A stretch of DNA of 64,000 bases from Liolophura sinensis. Taxonomy: Eukaryota > Mollusca > Polyplacophora > Chitonida > Chitonidae. The stretch is taken from contig NC_088306.1 of NCBI RefSeq assembly GCF_032854445.1, positions 15,125,386-15,189,385 of the forward strand, written 5' to 3'. A program made the translations under genes and the position numbers. This document shows, one piece after another, positions 50,560 to 60,731 of this stretch; positions within the stretch are counted from its first letter, which is position 1, and every line of letters begins with the position of its first letter. The notes under the pieces are model-generated. The model ran no database searches, had not been told where the DNA came from, and was given only the letters and a program-made list of their open reading frames with translations.

Positions 50560-50950
50560 ATATTCTGGGACGCAAAGGTGAACTCGTTCTGGTTATACAG
50601 CGTTGTACTGTTTGAATCTCGCGTGAAGCATGTCGACTGCGAGATATCGCGTGAGTTTCACGATAGATGAGAGACAAGCTGTATGTGAGTTTTACTTTGA
50701 ATTACAGTGACTGAAATCTTTCATGGAACGCAATGACTACGAGGTCTCACGTGAATCATTGTGGAACCTCGCGTGAAGTGCGAGGTTTTGGGATCTCGTG
50801 TGAACTTCATTGGCTGCGAAATCTCCTGTGACTGCTATTAACTCAGTGATGACCGAATATGCACTGATTCTGAAATCTCGCGTGATCTGCAGTCATTGTG
50901 AGAACTCACATGATTTGCAGTGACTGTGAAGTATATGGAATCGAGCGAGA
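50560..50950 (+). repeat. Irregular ~29-bp repeat in the CHRDL 3' flank / 3' UTR
   Basis: At least six diverged units share a core like CTGCGARATCTCGCGTGA followed by a T-rich stretch. Examples are ACTGCGAGATATCGCGTGAG, ACGAGGTCTCACGTGAATC, GGGATCTCGTGTGAACTTC and CTGAAATCTCGCGTGATCTG. Spacing varies, so this is not a simple satellite. It starts about 160 bp after the stop codon and may be transcribed as 3' UTR. Confidence 0.65.
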
Positions 50951-51442
50951 TTTAAAATTGCGAATGTGATTGGATTATAGGTTGTATATATATAAGTAAG
51001 TAAATATATATATATACATACATATATATATATATATATAGCTGTACAGAAATGAAAGCGTTGAGTTTGAGATTTGTTAGGATCGGTGATATACGAAATC
51101 AAGTGAATCTACAATGGCTATAAAATATTATTTTTTGTGTGATTATTTATTTGATTTTTGTATATTGTATATGTAAACTATTTAGTTATAACTTACGTAG
51201 GTAAAGTGTCTTTTTTATGCGAATCTATTAAGTAGTTGAATATTGGACTTAGCGTAGAATGATGAACATGACAACGTCCTATACATATGGTCTTAGTCAC
51301 TACTTTTTACCTATTCGACACTTTACAGATCTTCTTATTTTCTTTTCTTTTCTTGCGTTATGCACAAGGCTCATTTTTTTCTTCTTTGAGCTGTGCAACT
51401 GATTGTAATAACAGGATAGGTTATCTCGAGAAATGTCTCGAC

Positions 51443-51448
51443 AATAAA
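51443..51448 (+). terminator. Possible polyadenylation signal AATAAA
   Basis: A canonical hexamer lies 1.04 kb downstream of the CHRDL stop codon, and I did not note an earlier AATAAA after the stop. No clear downstream GT-rich element was identified, so its use is uncertain. Confidence 0.25.
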
Positions 51449-51949
51449 CTGCCTCATTCAGGTAATCCAATGTTGTTTATGACGTAGCTATGTTCACTCC
51501 AAAAGTCCAATTTTCCACCCTCTTCGTTAAGAATCAAGATTTGTACACCATGTATGTTCAGATGCAACTATTGAAAGCGCGTCCACACAGGGTTCTCTAG
51601 CTCTCGAACTGATGGTATGCTGATTAACGGAAACCCAGAAAGTGAAAGTGAAAGCTAACGAAACTGGGCGGGTAACTTAACTGTTTTGACATGGATCCTG
51701 GGCTAAACATTACATATAAAGGTATAACCGTTCAAAAAAGAACTTCAGTTTTCAGTGAAACTATTTCTTACGCTGCCTTCAAAGAATTATTACTATCAGC
51801 TGGTTGTAGAGAGTTAAATATCACAACAACAACGGCTACAATATCAATGTATTCTTTACGACATATACTCTACACTCCTCTTGCAGTGGTTATTAGTTAT
51901 ATAATTCTCTCAGATGTTTATAAGAATTATACAGGTAATAACCACTGCG

Positions 51950-52995
51950 TCACGACGATATACCACACCTTTACAGGATTCCAAAAATACACAAATCCCC
52001 ACTCAAAGCTCTCTTTAATGCGGGGCCAAGAAGCTGTGTCATCACACTGGTTTCTGCTGTCTTAACGAAGGCACTACAAGAAGTATAGTTATTTCGGAAA
52101 GTGTGCTGGTATTGCAAAAAACAACAACAAAAAAACAGGCATTGAAGGACATTTCCACTTGGGATTTCTCCACTCTCTGTACTACTATTCCTCACAGAGA
52201 TTTAAACATAATACACTCCATTAGTAATTGTATCGGTGTTTAATAAAACTGTCCACCAATACATTAACGTCACAAGTAAAAAAGCCTTTAAGTTCCTTTA
52301 CATACAATTTAAGGGTTACCATTCATGGGATGTTTTGATGTTCATCGAGTTGCTTGAATTTCTCATTAATAAAATCTATGTGAAATTCGGGGAAACCATA
52401 TATCAACAGTCTGAGTGTGTAGGTATTTCGATGGGTACCAATTGTGCCCCCATTTTGGATGACCCATACCTGTTCTCGTATGAATTCGACTATATACAAA
52501 AACTGTTAAAGAGTAACCCTTTCCAGGTCCGATCTTTCTCATTCACTAAACGGTATGTTGATGATCTGCAAGCTTTAAACAATCCACATATAGCAAAGGC
52601 TGTGAAAGGTATTAACCCATTTTCGCTGGATTTAAAGGAGATAACAGACCCACCTGATGGTTTGCATCTTACCCAGACCTATATTTGTACCAAACGACCA
52701 AAACGATTTCCCCTCTGGTACACTTTACGACAAGAAGGATAGTTTCAATTTTAACATTGTAAATCATCCTTACTTGGACAGTAATGTACCAAAGTGTCCT
52801 GCATATAGCGAGTACATATCTCGCCTTGTAGCATTTGCTTCATCTTACATGTGCTCTGTGACGATTTCAATTAACGTCACAACGTCAATTATTACTGCAT
52901 TACCATGTCAAGGTTATTCCATCAAACGCCTTCACTCTAAGGTTACTAAATATTACAATGAATATAATTCTCTTGTAAGAAAGTATGGATAGAGC
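51950..52995 (+). mobile_element. Broken reverse-transcriptase element, probably Penelope-like
   Basis: Pieces of one RT domain lie in order but in different frames. First comes LYRIPKIHKSP with the following A/G-rich finger segment (51960-52088). Then DFSTLCTTIPHRDL, motif A (52139-52242). Then SMGTNCAP, motif B, and KRYVDD, motif C (52236-52742). Last is LYDKKDSFNFNIVN with a thumb-like remainder (52657-52992). The catalytic YVDD is intact, but stop codons and at least two frame changes break the gene, so it is a dead copy. The motif order and MGTNCAP wording fit the Penelope-like RT group. No endonuclease domain was seen. Another non-LTR class cannot be fully excluded. Confidence 0.75.
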
Positions 52996-53099
52996 GTCCT
53001 GCTTCATGATTGTGTCAAATTCCGCTTAACGTGGGGCCACAGACCCTATGTTCTTCGTGTTGAATATCGCCACGGTGGATATACGAACAGTTCCGCTTG

Positions 53100-54125
53100 C
53101 ATTCAACTGAGATACATACGTGTATTTTGTTACAGTTACGGTATTGAAAACAGCAACAGAAAACAGACTCAGTGACTCAATATTACAATGTAAACAATGC
53201 TTTATATATAAAATGATACGTACAGTTTTACAGACAGTTCAACAACAACAACATAGAAAAACATACACATCAGTATTACCGGTCTTTAAAAGTTTCCAGT
53301 TCACCTTTGCATCCCAAGGAACGTATTCCAGGAGATCCAACGTAAAGACCATGGGATAAACACACAATTCACACAAGTCACAAATTGTCCCAGTCAGGTA
53401 CTTCGCTAGGTTAGCGAACGCGAACACAGTACACAGGTTACACAGAACTGGAACAGTCAAGCCTTTCAATGACGTCACACCCGCAGAGCACAACACAGGG
53501 TAAATCCAGGCATGGAGGTATAATCCACTTTAGAACAGTCACAGCTCCCGCAGAAACTCACAAACGAGCCGTTCAGAGACGTAGAGTAATGTCACCTTGT
53601 GGCAGAACGAACGTCCTTTGCAAAACTGAAAACTTCAGTTTAGAGTCCGTGACGACCTTGTCGGTCAGGTGAGGTCAGCGTGTTAAACAAATTACACAGT
53701 CAACACTGTATAATCATAATAAAGATCCGAACACCAATAAACGTGACTTCCGCAGAAATTCACTTAAACCAGACATCAGTACAACTGTGGTACACAAACG
53801 GTGCCGGCATAAAAATCTGTCCTCCCAAACGAAACTGGCATCACCAGCTCATATCAATATAATGGACTCGATACGAGAGCGTCGCACACTCTCCTGGCTC
53901 CCAGTGGATGCAGCAAAAATACCTCCCCTCTGCACAGAAAACACGGCTTATATACGTTCCAGGTGGATTCAACTATTCTTAAACACAGAATTAACAGCCA
54001 ATGAAATAAACGAAGCATTGAACAAGGTGCTTTCGATCCGGTCCGCGCTGTACACATATAACAGGGCCTGTTATGCTTTCACAAAGGTCCGCAGACTAAC
54101 AGTACATGAAAACGTTAAATAGTCA
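53100..54125 (-). mobile_element. Possible LTR or promoter-bearing element remnant, minus orientation
   Basis: On the minus strand GGAACGTATATAAGCCGTG is followed by TCTGTGCAGAGGGG, a TATA-box and initiator-like arrangement, with about 800 bp of moderately GC-rich DNA downstream. No coding domain or second copy lies in the window, so LTR status is inferred from layout only. Confidence 0.25.
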
Positions 54126-54164
54126 TACATAACATTACCGACATGCTATATACCAGCATAATAC

Positions 54165-54620
54165 GCGATTTGAATCTATGCGTCGAAACAGACATTCGTA
54201 TACCAGTTGTCAACCAATATGGACGTTCCAGGTCAATTATCGCAAGACCAATTCCAAAAACCACCGAAGAAGTAAGAAAGTGTATGAAGTACGAAAATAG
54301 GACGAAATCATGCAAAGAGAAGCAGTCAACAGTTGTCAATGATGTTGAAAAGAGACAAGGTATGTTCTAGGCGACTGAATGACATCAGTATTCATGCCCT
54401 GTACCATGCTAGAATATCAGTTGTCGATAACAAAATATGTATCTCAGTTGCAACTGTTCATATACCCAACGTGGCAATCAAATTGAACACCTTGAATAGA
54501 CTGCTCCTAGCCCCGGTTTAAGACACAATCAAGAAGCAGAGCGCCAGAGATTCTCGACTCTCTGAATGTTGATTTCACTCATTTACCTCGAACATAACTT
54601 GGAAAGCGTCTTTCCAACAT
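54165..54620 (+). repeat. Dispersed repeat R1, longest copy
   Basis: It starts GCGTCGAAACAGACATTCGT and continues with GTCAACCAATATGGACGTTC, GAGAAGCAGTCAACAGTTG, TAGGCGACTGAATG and CCATGCTAGAATATCAG. This is the best reference copy for R1. Confidence 0.7.
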
Positions 54621-54939
54621 CAGTGAAAATTGTTGACTGCTTTTCTTGGCATGATTTCGTACTTTGTATATTTATCAGCCAATATTTGATGAGGCCGCCA
54701 TTTTGCACATCAACGTGCGCAAACTCGCAATATAGCTGCGATACGCGAAGTCGCCTTGACCTCAGGCCCCTCGTTACCAGAAGGGTGCATGTCAAAAGAT
54801 GGTATGTCGCAAATCTGACCGACTTGAAACTTACACAGCTGCTTGCCTCAGCTGCAAATTAGTCAGTTGTGCAATCACCTGTTTCCGTTATCTGGGAGTT
54901 TCTTGGGACGTATGTTTAGCTGTTGCAAAGAAACTAACA

Positions 54940-55045
54940 ATAGTTAATAAACCGGTGCCATACTTCACGTGTGGCCATTTGCCAATTATCACACTGTCGT
55001 CGCTGCTCTTGTTTTACTCTCTAATGCTTTAGTATTATATCATGT
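54940..55045 (-). repeat. Dispersed repeat R2, reverse copy
   Basis: GTGTGGCCATTTGCC, ATCACACTGTCGTCGCTGC and TGTTTTACTCTCTA are the complement of the R2 core. Other reverse copies are at about 4660-4740, 16825-16930, 17040-17160 and 48870-49000. Confidence 0.6.
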
Positions 55046-55657
55046 AAGCCCCAGATTGAGCAAAATATATACAATCATGAAACATTTAGCGAACAGTGGA
55101 TTCGAAATTGGGACGTCAATAACCTGAAGTAACACATATTTTTGGCCGGAAATATTTCAATTCAATTCCCGATGAAATAAAAAAAAAGTATATATGGTAA
55201 AAAAAGAAACGTACAGCTAGGGACACGAATATATAAGGATTTACAATTATCTCCTAAACCGATTAAGGTGTGTGTTTATGCAACGGTCTTTGGACAGGAA
55301 ATCTGTGGATTCCCCCTTTCTGCACTTCGTAAGATCTTGGAGACAACCGATCAGCGTCGCTCTTATGGCCGCTTGGGAAGACTATTATACGTTTGAAGAC
55401 CGGTTAATTGTCTTCCACCAATATGATGCACATATCTGAACTTCACAAGCCGGGAAGCTCGTCACTAACTTGTCAGAGGTCCGTGGTTTTCGCCCATAAA
55501 ACGCATCGTGCCCACGTATATGAAAAACAAATTTGGCATAAAACAACAATCAAATAAACAAATCAAATAAATACGTAAATTATGATGTACATGCTGGGAA
55601 ACAATTCAAAATTAATTAACCGATCTGTTCTTGTTCAAGGAAGTATATATTTCTTTT

Positions 55658-55957
55658 AATTATTTATTGCATTGGTGTTTTACGCCATTCTCAAGAATAT
55701 TTCATTTATACGACGGCGGCCAGCATTATGGTGGGAGGAAACCGGGCAGAACCCGGGGGAAACCCACGACCATCCGCAGGTTGCTGACAGACCATTCCAA
55801 GTACGGTCGGAGAGGAAGCCAGCATGAGCTGGACTTTTAAGGACTTAATACTGTCATAAGACTGAAAAATTGTTGAGTACGACGTTAAACAACAAGCACT
55901 CACTCCTGGGTCATTGCGCCTCGCTGACGTGCTAACCTCCTCGGTCAGTGAGGCCCC
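55658..55957 (-). mobile_element. SINE A interrupted by another repeat tail
   Basis: SINE A reads from its 3' domain (GCATTGGTGTTTTACGCC) to CATGAGCTGGACTT. After a foreign stretch of about 65 bp (TGAAAAATTGTTGAGTACGA, CGTTAAACAACAAGCACTCA), SINE A resumes with CTGGGTCATTGCGCCTCGCTG and ends at GTGAGGCCCCGAGG. Confidence 0.75.
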
Positions 55958-56040
55958 GAGGAAGTATATAGGATTATTGCTTTCAGCTTTCGACATACTT
56001 AGAATGCGGCTTCAAGTCTGGGTGTTCATCAGTTACCTGG

Positions 56041-56230
56041 AGTGAGTGAGTGCTTGCGGTTTAACGACGACGAAGGAGTCCTAAGGGTGCATGTACGTGT
56101 AATGTGCCCCCTTGTTGCAAGACGGATTCCCACCGCTCCATCACTGAGACGGCTTACCGAAGGCAAGTAAGCTGCCCCGACCGAGTCATTATACTGATAC
56201 GGGTCAACCAGTCGCTGTACTATCTTCTTT
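56041..56230 (-). mobile_element. SINE B, 3' half fragment
   Basis: GAGTGAGTGAGTGCTTGCGG and ACGACGACGAAGGAGTCCTA, then ACTGATACGGGTCAACCAGT. It lacks the tRNA head. Confidence 0.6.
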
Positions 56231-56304
56231 GATGGTTAGCTTCTACACACAGTTGTAAGCACATATATTATTCTCTCAACCAATCGGCATAGCTGGCCTC
56301 TTCG

Positions 56305-56545
56305 GAAGTTAAGCTTTTACACAGCGCTACAACAGCAGCGCTAAATAGTGAATATATCGTCATTTCATTAAGTCCGCAGAAACAGCGTCTTTGATAGTTA
56401 GCTGTTACACAATGCTATCATATCAGCGCTAAATAGTGAATATATCGTCATTTCATTAAGTCCGCACAAACAGCGTCTTTGATAGTCTTTTGATAGCTGT
56501 TACATAGCGCTATTTTAGCAGCGCTAAATGTGAAAACCTGTAGTG
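56305..56545 (+). repeat. ~89-bp tandem repeat, about 2.7 units
   Basis: Units share CAGCGCTAAATAGTGAATAT, ATCGTCATTTCATTAAGTCC and AACAGCGTCTTTGATAGTTA. The third unit is shortened. GCGCTA palindromes recur in each. Confidence 0.85.
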
Positions 56546-57074
56546 AGCGTCTCTACATTGCACATATACACATCAACATTGCTACTGAAGCGCTAATAAC
56601 TAAATAGCAGTGATCATTACAATAGGAGAGGAAAAATAGCAAAATATCTATTGTCTAGAAAGATATTTAGTACCGTGTTAATCAAATGGGGGAGGAAAAT
56701 TGTTTAGCACAGAAAAGCCGATAGTGCACCGAGTGGGATCTGGTCAATAAACCAATGTCTAATTAACGTAAAACACATACCATACACCAAAGTTTTTAAG
56801 TTGTCGTTAATCAAAAATACGTATATCATGCAGTCGCACTTTGATTGCATGTGTTCATAGATCCAACGTAGAGACTACATAAACGATCTTCAACACGGCG
56901 CGTGTCCATTTCCTGAAACCCGAGTTAAGCGCAATTAGACCATTACTTATGCGAAATAGAGCGCCAGAACCTCTGCACACTTCCGCCACATTTAATAAAA
57001 GGCTATATTCTGATGGTTAAATGTAAGAAACTTAGGTCAGCATAACAGGTAACTGACTTGCATGTTTGTATCTT

Positions 57075-57432
57075 TTGGGTTATACGTCGTACTCAATAAT
57101 CAGTCAGTCTTCGGTCATATGACGAGGAGGAGTCATTAGATGTGTGTACATACACGTATATTGTGCCTTGTTGTGGCAAGACGGACCCATGCCGCCACTG
57201 AGGTGTCATGCCAAAACACCAGGCAGACAACACCCCACCCAGTCAGATTATACCGACTCCGGGTCAACCAGTGTTGTTTCCTTGCTCTAACGTCTCAGGG
57301 TTGAGTGCCAAGCGAGGCACCAACATGTATTATTTTAATACATCATATAATCTTTGGTATACCCCGAAACGCGTTTGGCCTCTGATTTCTCCACTGCAAG
57401 GCGGACGCTCTAACCAATAAGCAACTGAAGCG
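57075..57432 (-). mobile_element. SINE B, near full length
   Basis: TTATACGTCGTACTCAATAATC, GACGAGGAGGAGTCATTAG, CATGCCGCCACTGAGGTG, CAACCAGTGTTGTTTCCTTG and AGTGCCAAGCGAGGCACC. The tRNA-like head is at the right end (complement of GGCGGACGCTCTAACCAATAAGC). Confidence 0.75.
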
Positions 57433-58967
57433 CTCATATGGCTTGCTTTGAGGCAGCAGGTGGTGCGGGACCTAGGTCAAAATTAGTTCAAATTCAAATT
57501 TTGAAGCAGTACACTGAATTTTTGTGTAAAAACAAGAAAAAGCGAAAACGAAACATCAAGGGTACGTCCCTTCACTTTGCCACAGCAAGAAAACAAATTA
57601 ACTTACCGGTGCTTGTGTTATTACAGTCATTATTTTTGCTTTATTATTAAATACTAATTTGATGACGATTCGATAAACAGCACTGGAAAATGGTAACACT
57701 GTTAGCATAGGAGTGCAAGAAATGTGTCTTTCATCATTGCACAACAGACAAACATATCCAATCAGAAGTCAGAGCTTTCCGTTAAAATCAAAATTCAGTA
57801 AAAACTTTTTTTTGGTCGGAATAAATGAATGACAATAACAAAACATGATGAATGACAGTTTTTCGTGACAAAAAGCATCTATTCCAGCAAACAGAAGTAA
57901 ATGAGTATTTTGCAAAAGAAGTAATTATACATTAACACTACATTAAACATGTTATCATTTAGAGTGCAAAATAACAAGGCGTTAGCAAGAAACAATAACT
58001 TATCCAACAAAGCATAAATAAGCGTCCATTTAAAGTGACAGAAGTAACAGCGTTAAAAATATATACAGCATAGTCCAGGATAGGTTAACTTCATAACGCC
58101 AGAACATAATGAAATCCAACAATTATGAATTCTAGAAAAAAAAAATAAAAGAAGTTTTCTCTTGCAAAGCCTTTGTTATTAACGGATATTTATAACAAAT
58201 AGAACCTAGTGTTTGGTGACAAGATTTATTTCCTTCTTTACTATCCTGGGATTTTCTCCATTTTTCTGCATTTTCTTCAAGTTTTTGCATATAAAACATT
58301 TTAACATGTGTTTCTTGAACTAAGACAAACTCTCTTAGAAAAATAATTTAAATAGTATAAAGTTTTGTATGTATGACGATTAAACCCTTATAAGTAAAAG
58401 AGAAATTTATTTCAAAATAAAAAAAAATAAAAATAAAATAATTACATAAAGTAAAATTGGGTTCCGCCCTAATGGTGGACGTCAACCAAGGTATAATTTA
58501 ACTATAGATATGGACACACATGATAAGAGTTCTATGCATCAATTCAGCATTTCATTTTAATGGCTTTGTTGCACATGTTGTACATGGATATGTTTGTTGA
58601 AAATTCCCTCTGAGCTGTAAATTTTGGTGCAATTATTACAGTTTTTTTTTGGTGGACGTGATTATCCTGGCATGAATGTTATATATTTTTAACTCCATAC
58701 TCATGAATTTTTCACTGGGACGACGGAAGTCAAGTTTATGGAGTTGATTAAGCCCGAGTAAAATAAATATCGCCATTCGCTATGTCCCCTGACCAGTTTG
58801 TTGACTTAAACTTGCAGCCGAGTACTTGAAACAAATTCCTAGGTCAAAATTCAAATTACATGAGTCAATGAGGTTTGATTCAACCGGTGGTGTAGAAACT
58901 GGAATTGGTGATCAGGTCAACAAGAACCAATAACCAAAGTCCGTTTAAATCTTCATGAAAATTGTTT

Positions 58968-59100
58968 CATTTCATTTTATTTGATTGGAGTTTAACGCCG
59001 TACTCAAGATTCTTTCACTTATACGACGGTGGCCAGCGTTATGGTGAGAGGAAGCCGGGTAAAGCCCCGGGGAAACCCTCGACCATCCGTAGGTTGCTGG
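58968..59100 (-). mobile_element. SINE A, 3' part, minus orientation
   Basis: TTATTTGATTGGAGTTTAACGCC, TATACGACGGTGGCCAGCG and GACCATCCGTAGGTTGCTGG. It is cut at the GTTGCTGG point, like several other copies. Confidence 0.8.
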
Positions 59101-59185
59101 AGAAAATTGTTTCAAGCTGATATAAAAATGATCGAACATATTGACTGTTTCTCTCAGCATTACTAATGGATTCTGTTACTCCAAA

Positions 59186-59764
59186 TTACATTGGGTACGG
59201 ACTAAAGGTATATGCTTGCATGTGGCCTGAAGTTTTCGGGTGAATCTGCCTTTCACATGTCATCTTTTCTCTTGACGATTTCTTCCAAACCCACAGCACG
59301 ACACAGAAAAGATCGTTCAGAAATTCACGAAAGTATAAATCTGGCCGAATCAAATGAATTTTCCAACACAAGTAGCCCCAGTGGACAAGCTTAGTAATTA
59401 ACTCCTTGGGCCTTGTAATGCAAGATGTCACCATTGGTTGGTGGCGCCTTATATATACACACTTCGAGTCCCACGTCACACATTCAAACTTTGTGTATTT
59501 CATTTCAGGACTTGCAGTGAATGCTCTTAAATATATTGCTGATGCATTTTGACTGTTGTGGACTTCAACCATCAAAAAACGTATTACCACGGCCATGGTC
59601 ACGTTAACAATAATTTTGGCAAAAAAAAGTGTTTGATAGCTACCTGAGATCAACATATTTTCGCCATTTTCAAAACTAACTAGTGGTGCTTGTACACCGC
59701 AATGTAATATTAAAAAATGTCGTAATCTCATTAAAACCTGAAGAATATGGACTTGCAGCATCAA
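59186..59764 (-). other. Unassigned 192-codon open frame
   Basis: A long frame for this AT-rich region, ending about 840 bp beyond the PRKX stop. It contains a hydrophobic stretch (LFFAKIIVNVTMAVVIRFLM) and segments such as HWGYLCWKIHLIRPDLYF. No family motif is recognised. It could be PRKX 3' UTR read by chance, a mobile-element remnant, or an orphan gene. Confidence 0.15.
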
Positions 59765-60605
59765 AATAAACTAGTTATGCATTTAATTTGTATATTAGAA
59801 TGGTGCCTTTTAATACAGACGTATTAGACGAGATCAGAGTAAAACTTATCTTCGTCAATATGCCACTTTTTTTACAGTATTCAAGTATTTTTGACCATAC
59901 TTCATAAAGCAACGATGCACTTTACCTGGCTTGTAAGCAGACCACTGCCATCATGTGCTTTACCAGCCACACCGAGAGGTCCTCGGCTTATACTTATGTG
60001 ACACACTAACACTTGTCTGTCTTTATAAGCTTACAATTAATCTACTACCAATATCAATATCACAAAACGCAGCACTGGAAACGAAACACAAAATTTAAAT
60101 CTAGAGACATACATATAGTTTGCAGACGTTCAGTTCAATCTACAGTTTAACTCACCTAGATTTCATTTTAATAAGTTAAGTTTTGCTTTTATATCTGAGA
60201 AGAACAGTTCCATGAATTAAGTACATGTTCTGACTTCATAATTTTAATTTTAGTATTTTTGCTAAAAAAACAACAACATTCAAACACGCTGACTTCCACA
60301 TCTCTGTTAACGCTCGACTTCAACTCTTCACAGGTTACTCCACGTCTAGCCTTTTTCCCAGCCATCTAAAGGGAGGTCACCCCCGGAATCAACACATAAC
60401 CTGAAGAGTTGTCTCCCATAAAATAACTAGCACACAACGCCTGTCAAACTGCAACCCATCGAAAAGCTGTCCATCTCAAGTTGATCCAAACCCGGCAAAA
60501 ACTTTGGACAAGGAAGACAACATTCGGAAATTGTATACAGGCTATCTTTCCAGAACGGTATCAACAACACACCAAGCAAAGAAATTCCCCCTTCCAAATT
60601 CCAGT

Positions 60606-60731
60606 TTAGAAAGTGCTAAAGAGCTCTTGGTGTTCTTTGGCTGCTGGTTCGGCAACCCTCCAATCGTCTTCGGGATATTCATCAAAGTTTTTTGTGTCCC
60701 CATCATGGAGAAGTTTTGGAATGTTCGGTGC
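60606..60731 (-). CDS. PRKX: PRKX-like kinase last coding exon and stop
   Basis: The acceptor is a long T run then CAG. The 41 codons include the NFDEYPEDDW turn of the AGC tail and end at FSTF followed by TAA (60608-60606). The 3' UTR must continue to lower coordinates. ATTAAA-like hexamers occur on the minus strand (near 59784, for example), but none can be singled out. Confidence 0.9.
   Translation of the reverse strand, partial: APNIPKLLHDGDTKNFDEYPEDDWRVAEPAAKEHQELFSTF

Larger units (their letters stand above)
50404..51950. other. CHRDL 3' flank
   Basis: Apart from the irregular repeat and a TA-rich tract at 50990-51040, no feature is clear. A short exon-like frame near 51385-51460 (CNNRIGYLEKCLDN) has an acceptor-like and a donor-like border but no known match. 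Confidence 0.4.
57433..60605. other. 3' flank of the PRKX-like gene
   Basis: AT-rich DNA that probably includes the PRKX 3' UTR at its right end. It contains an old type D SINE fragment (58690-58800), a SINE A copy (58968-59100) and a 192-codon minus-strand open frame (59186-59764) that I cannot assign. A minus-strand TATA-like TGTATATATAAGGCGCC occurs at about 59443-59459. Confidence 0.4.

Noticed and set aside
51691-51940. N-terminal half of the 124-codon frame as part of the RT protein
   Set aside because: The RT similarity begins only near 51960 and in another frame. The upstream part resembles nothing known.
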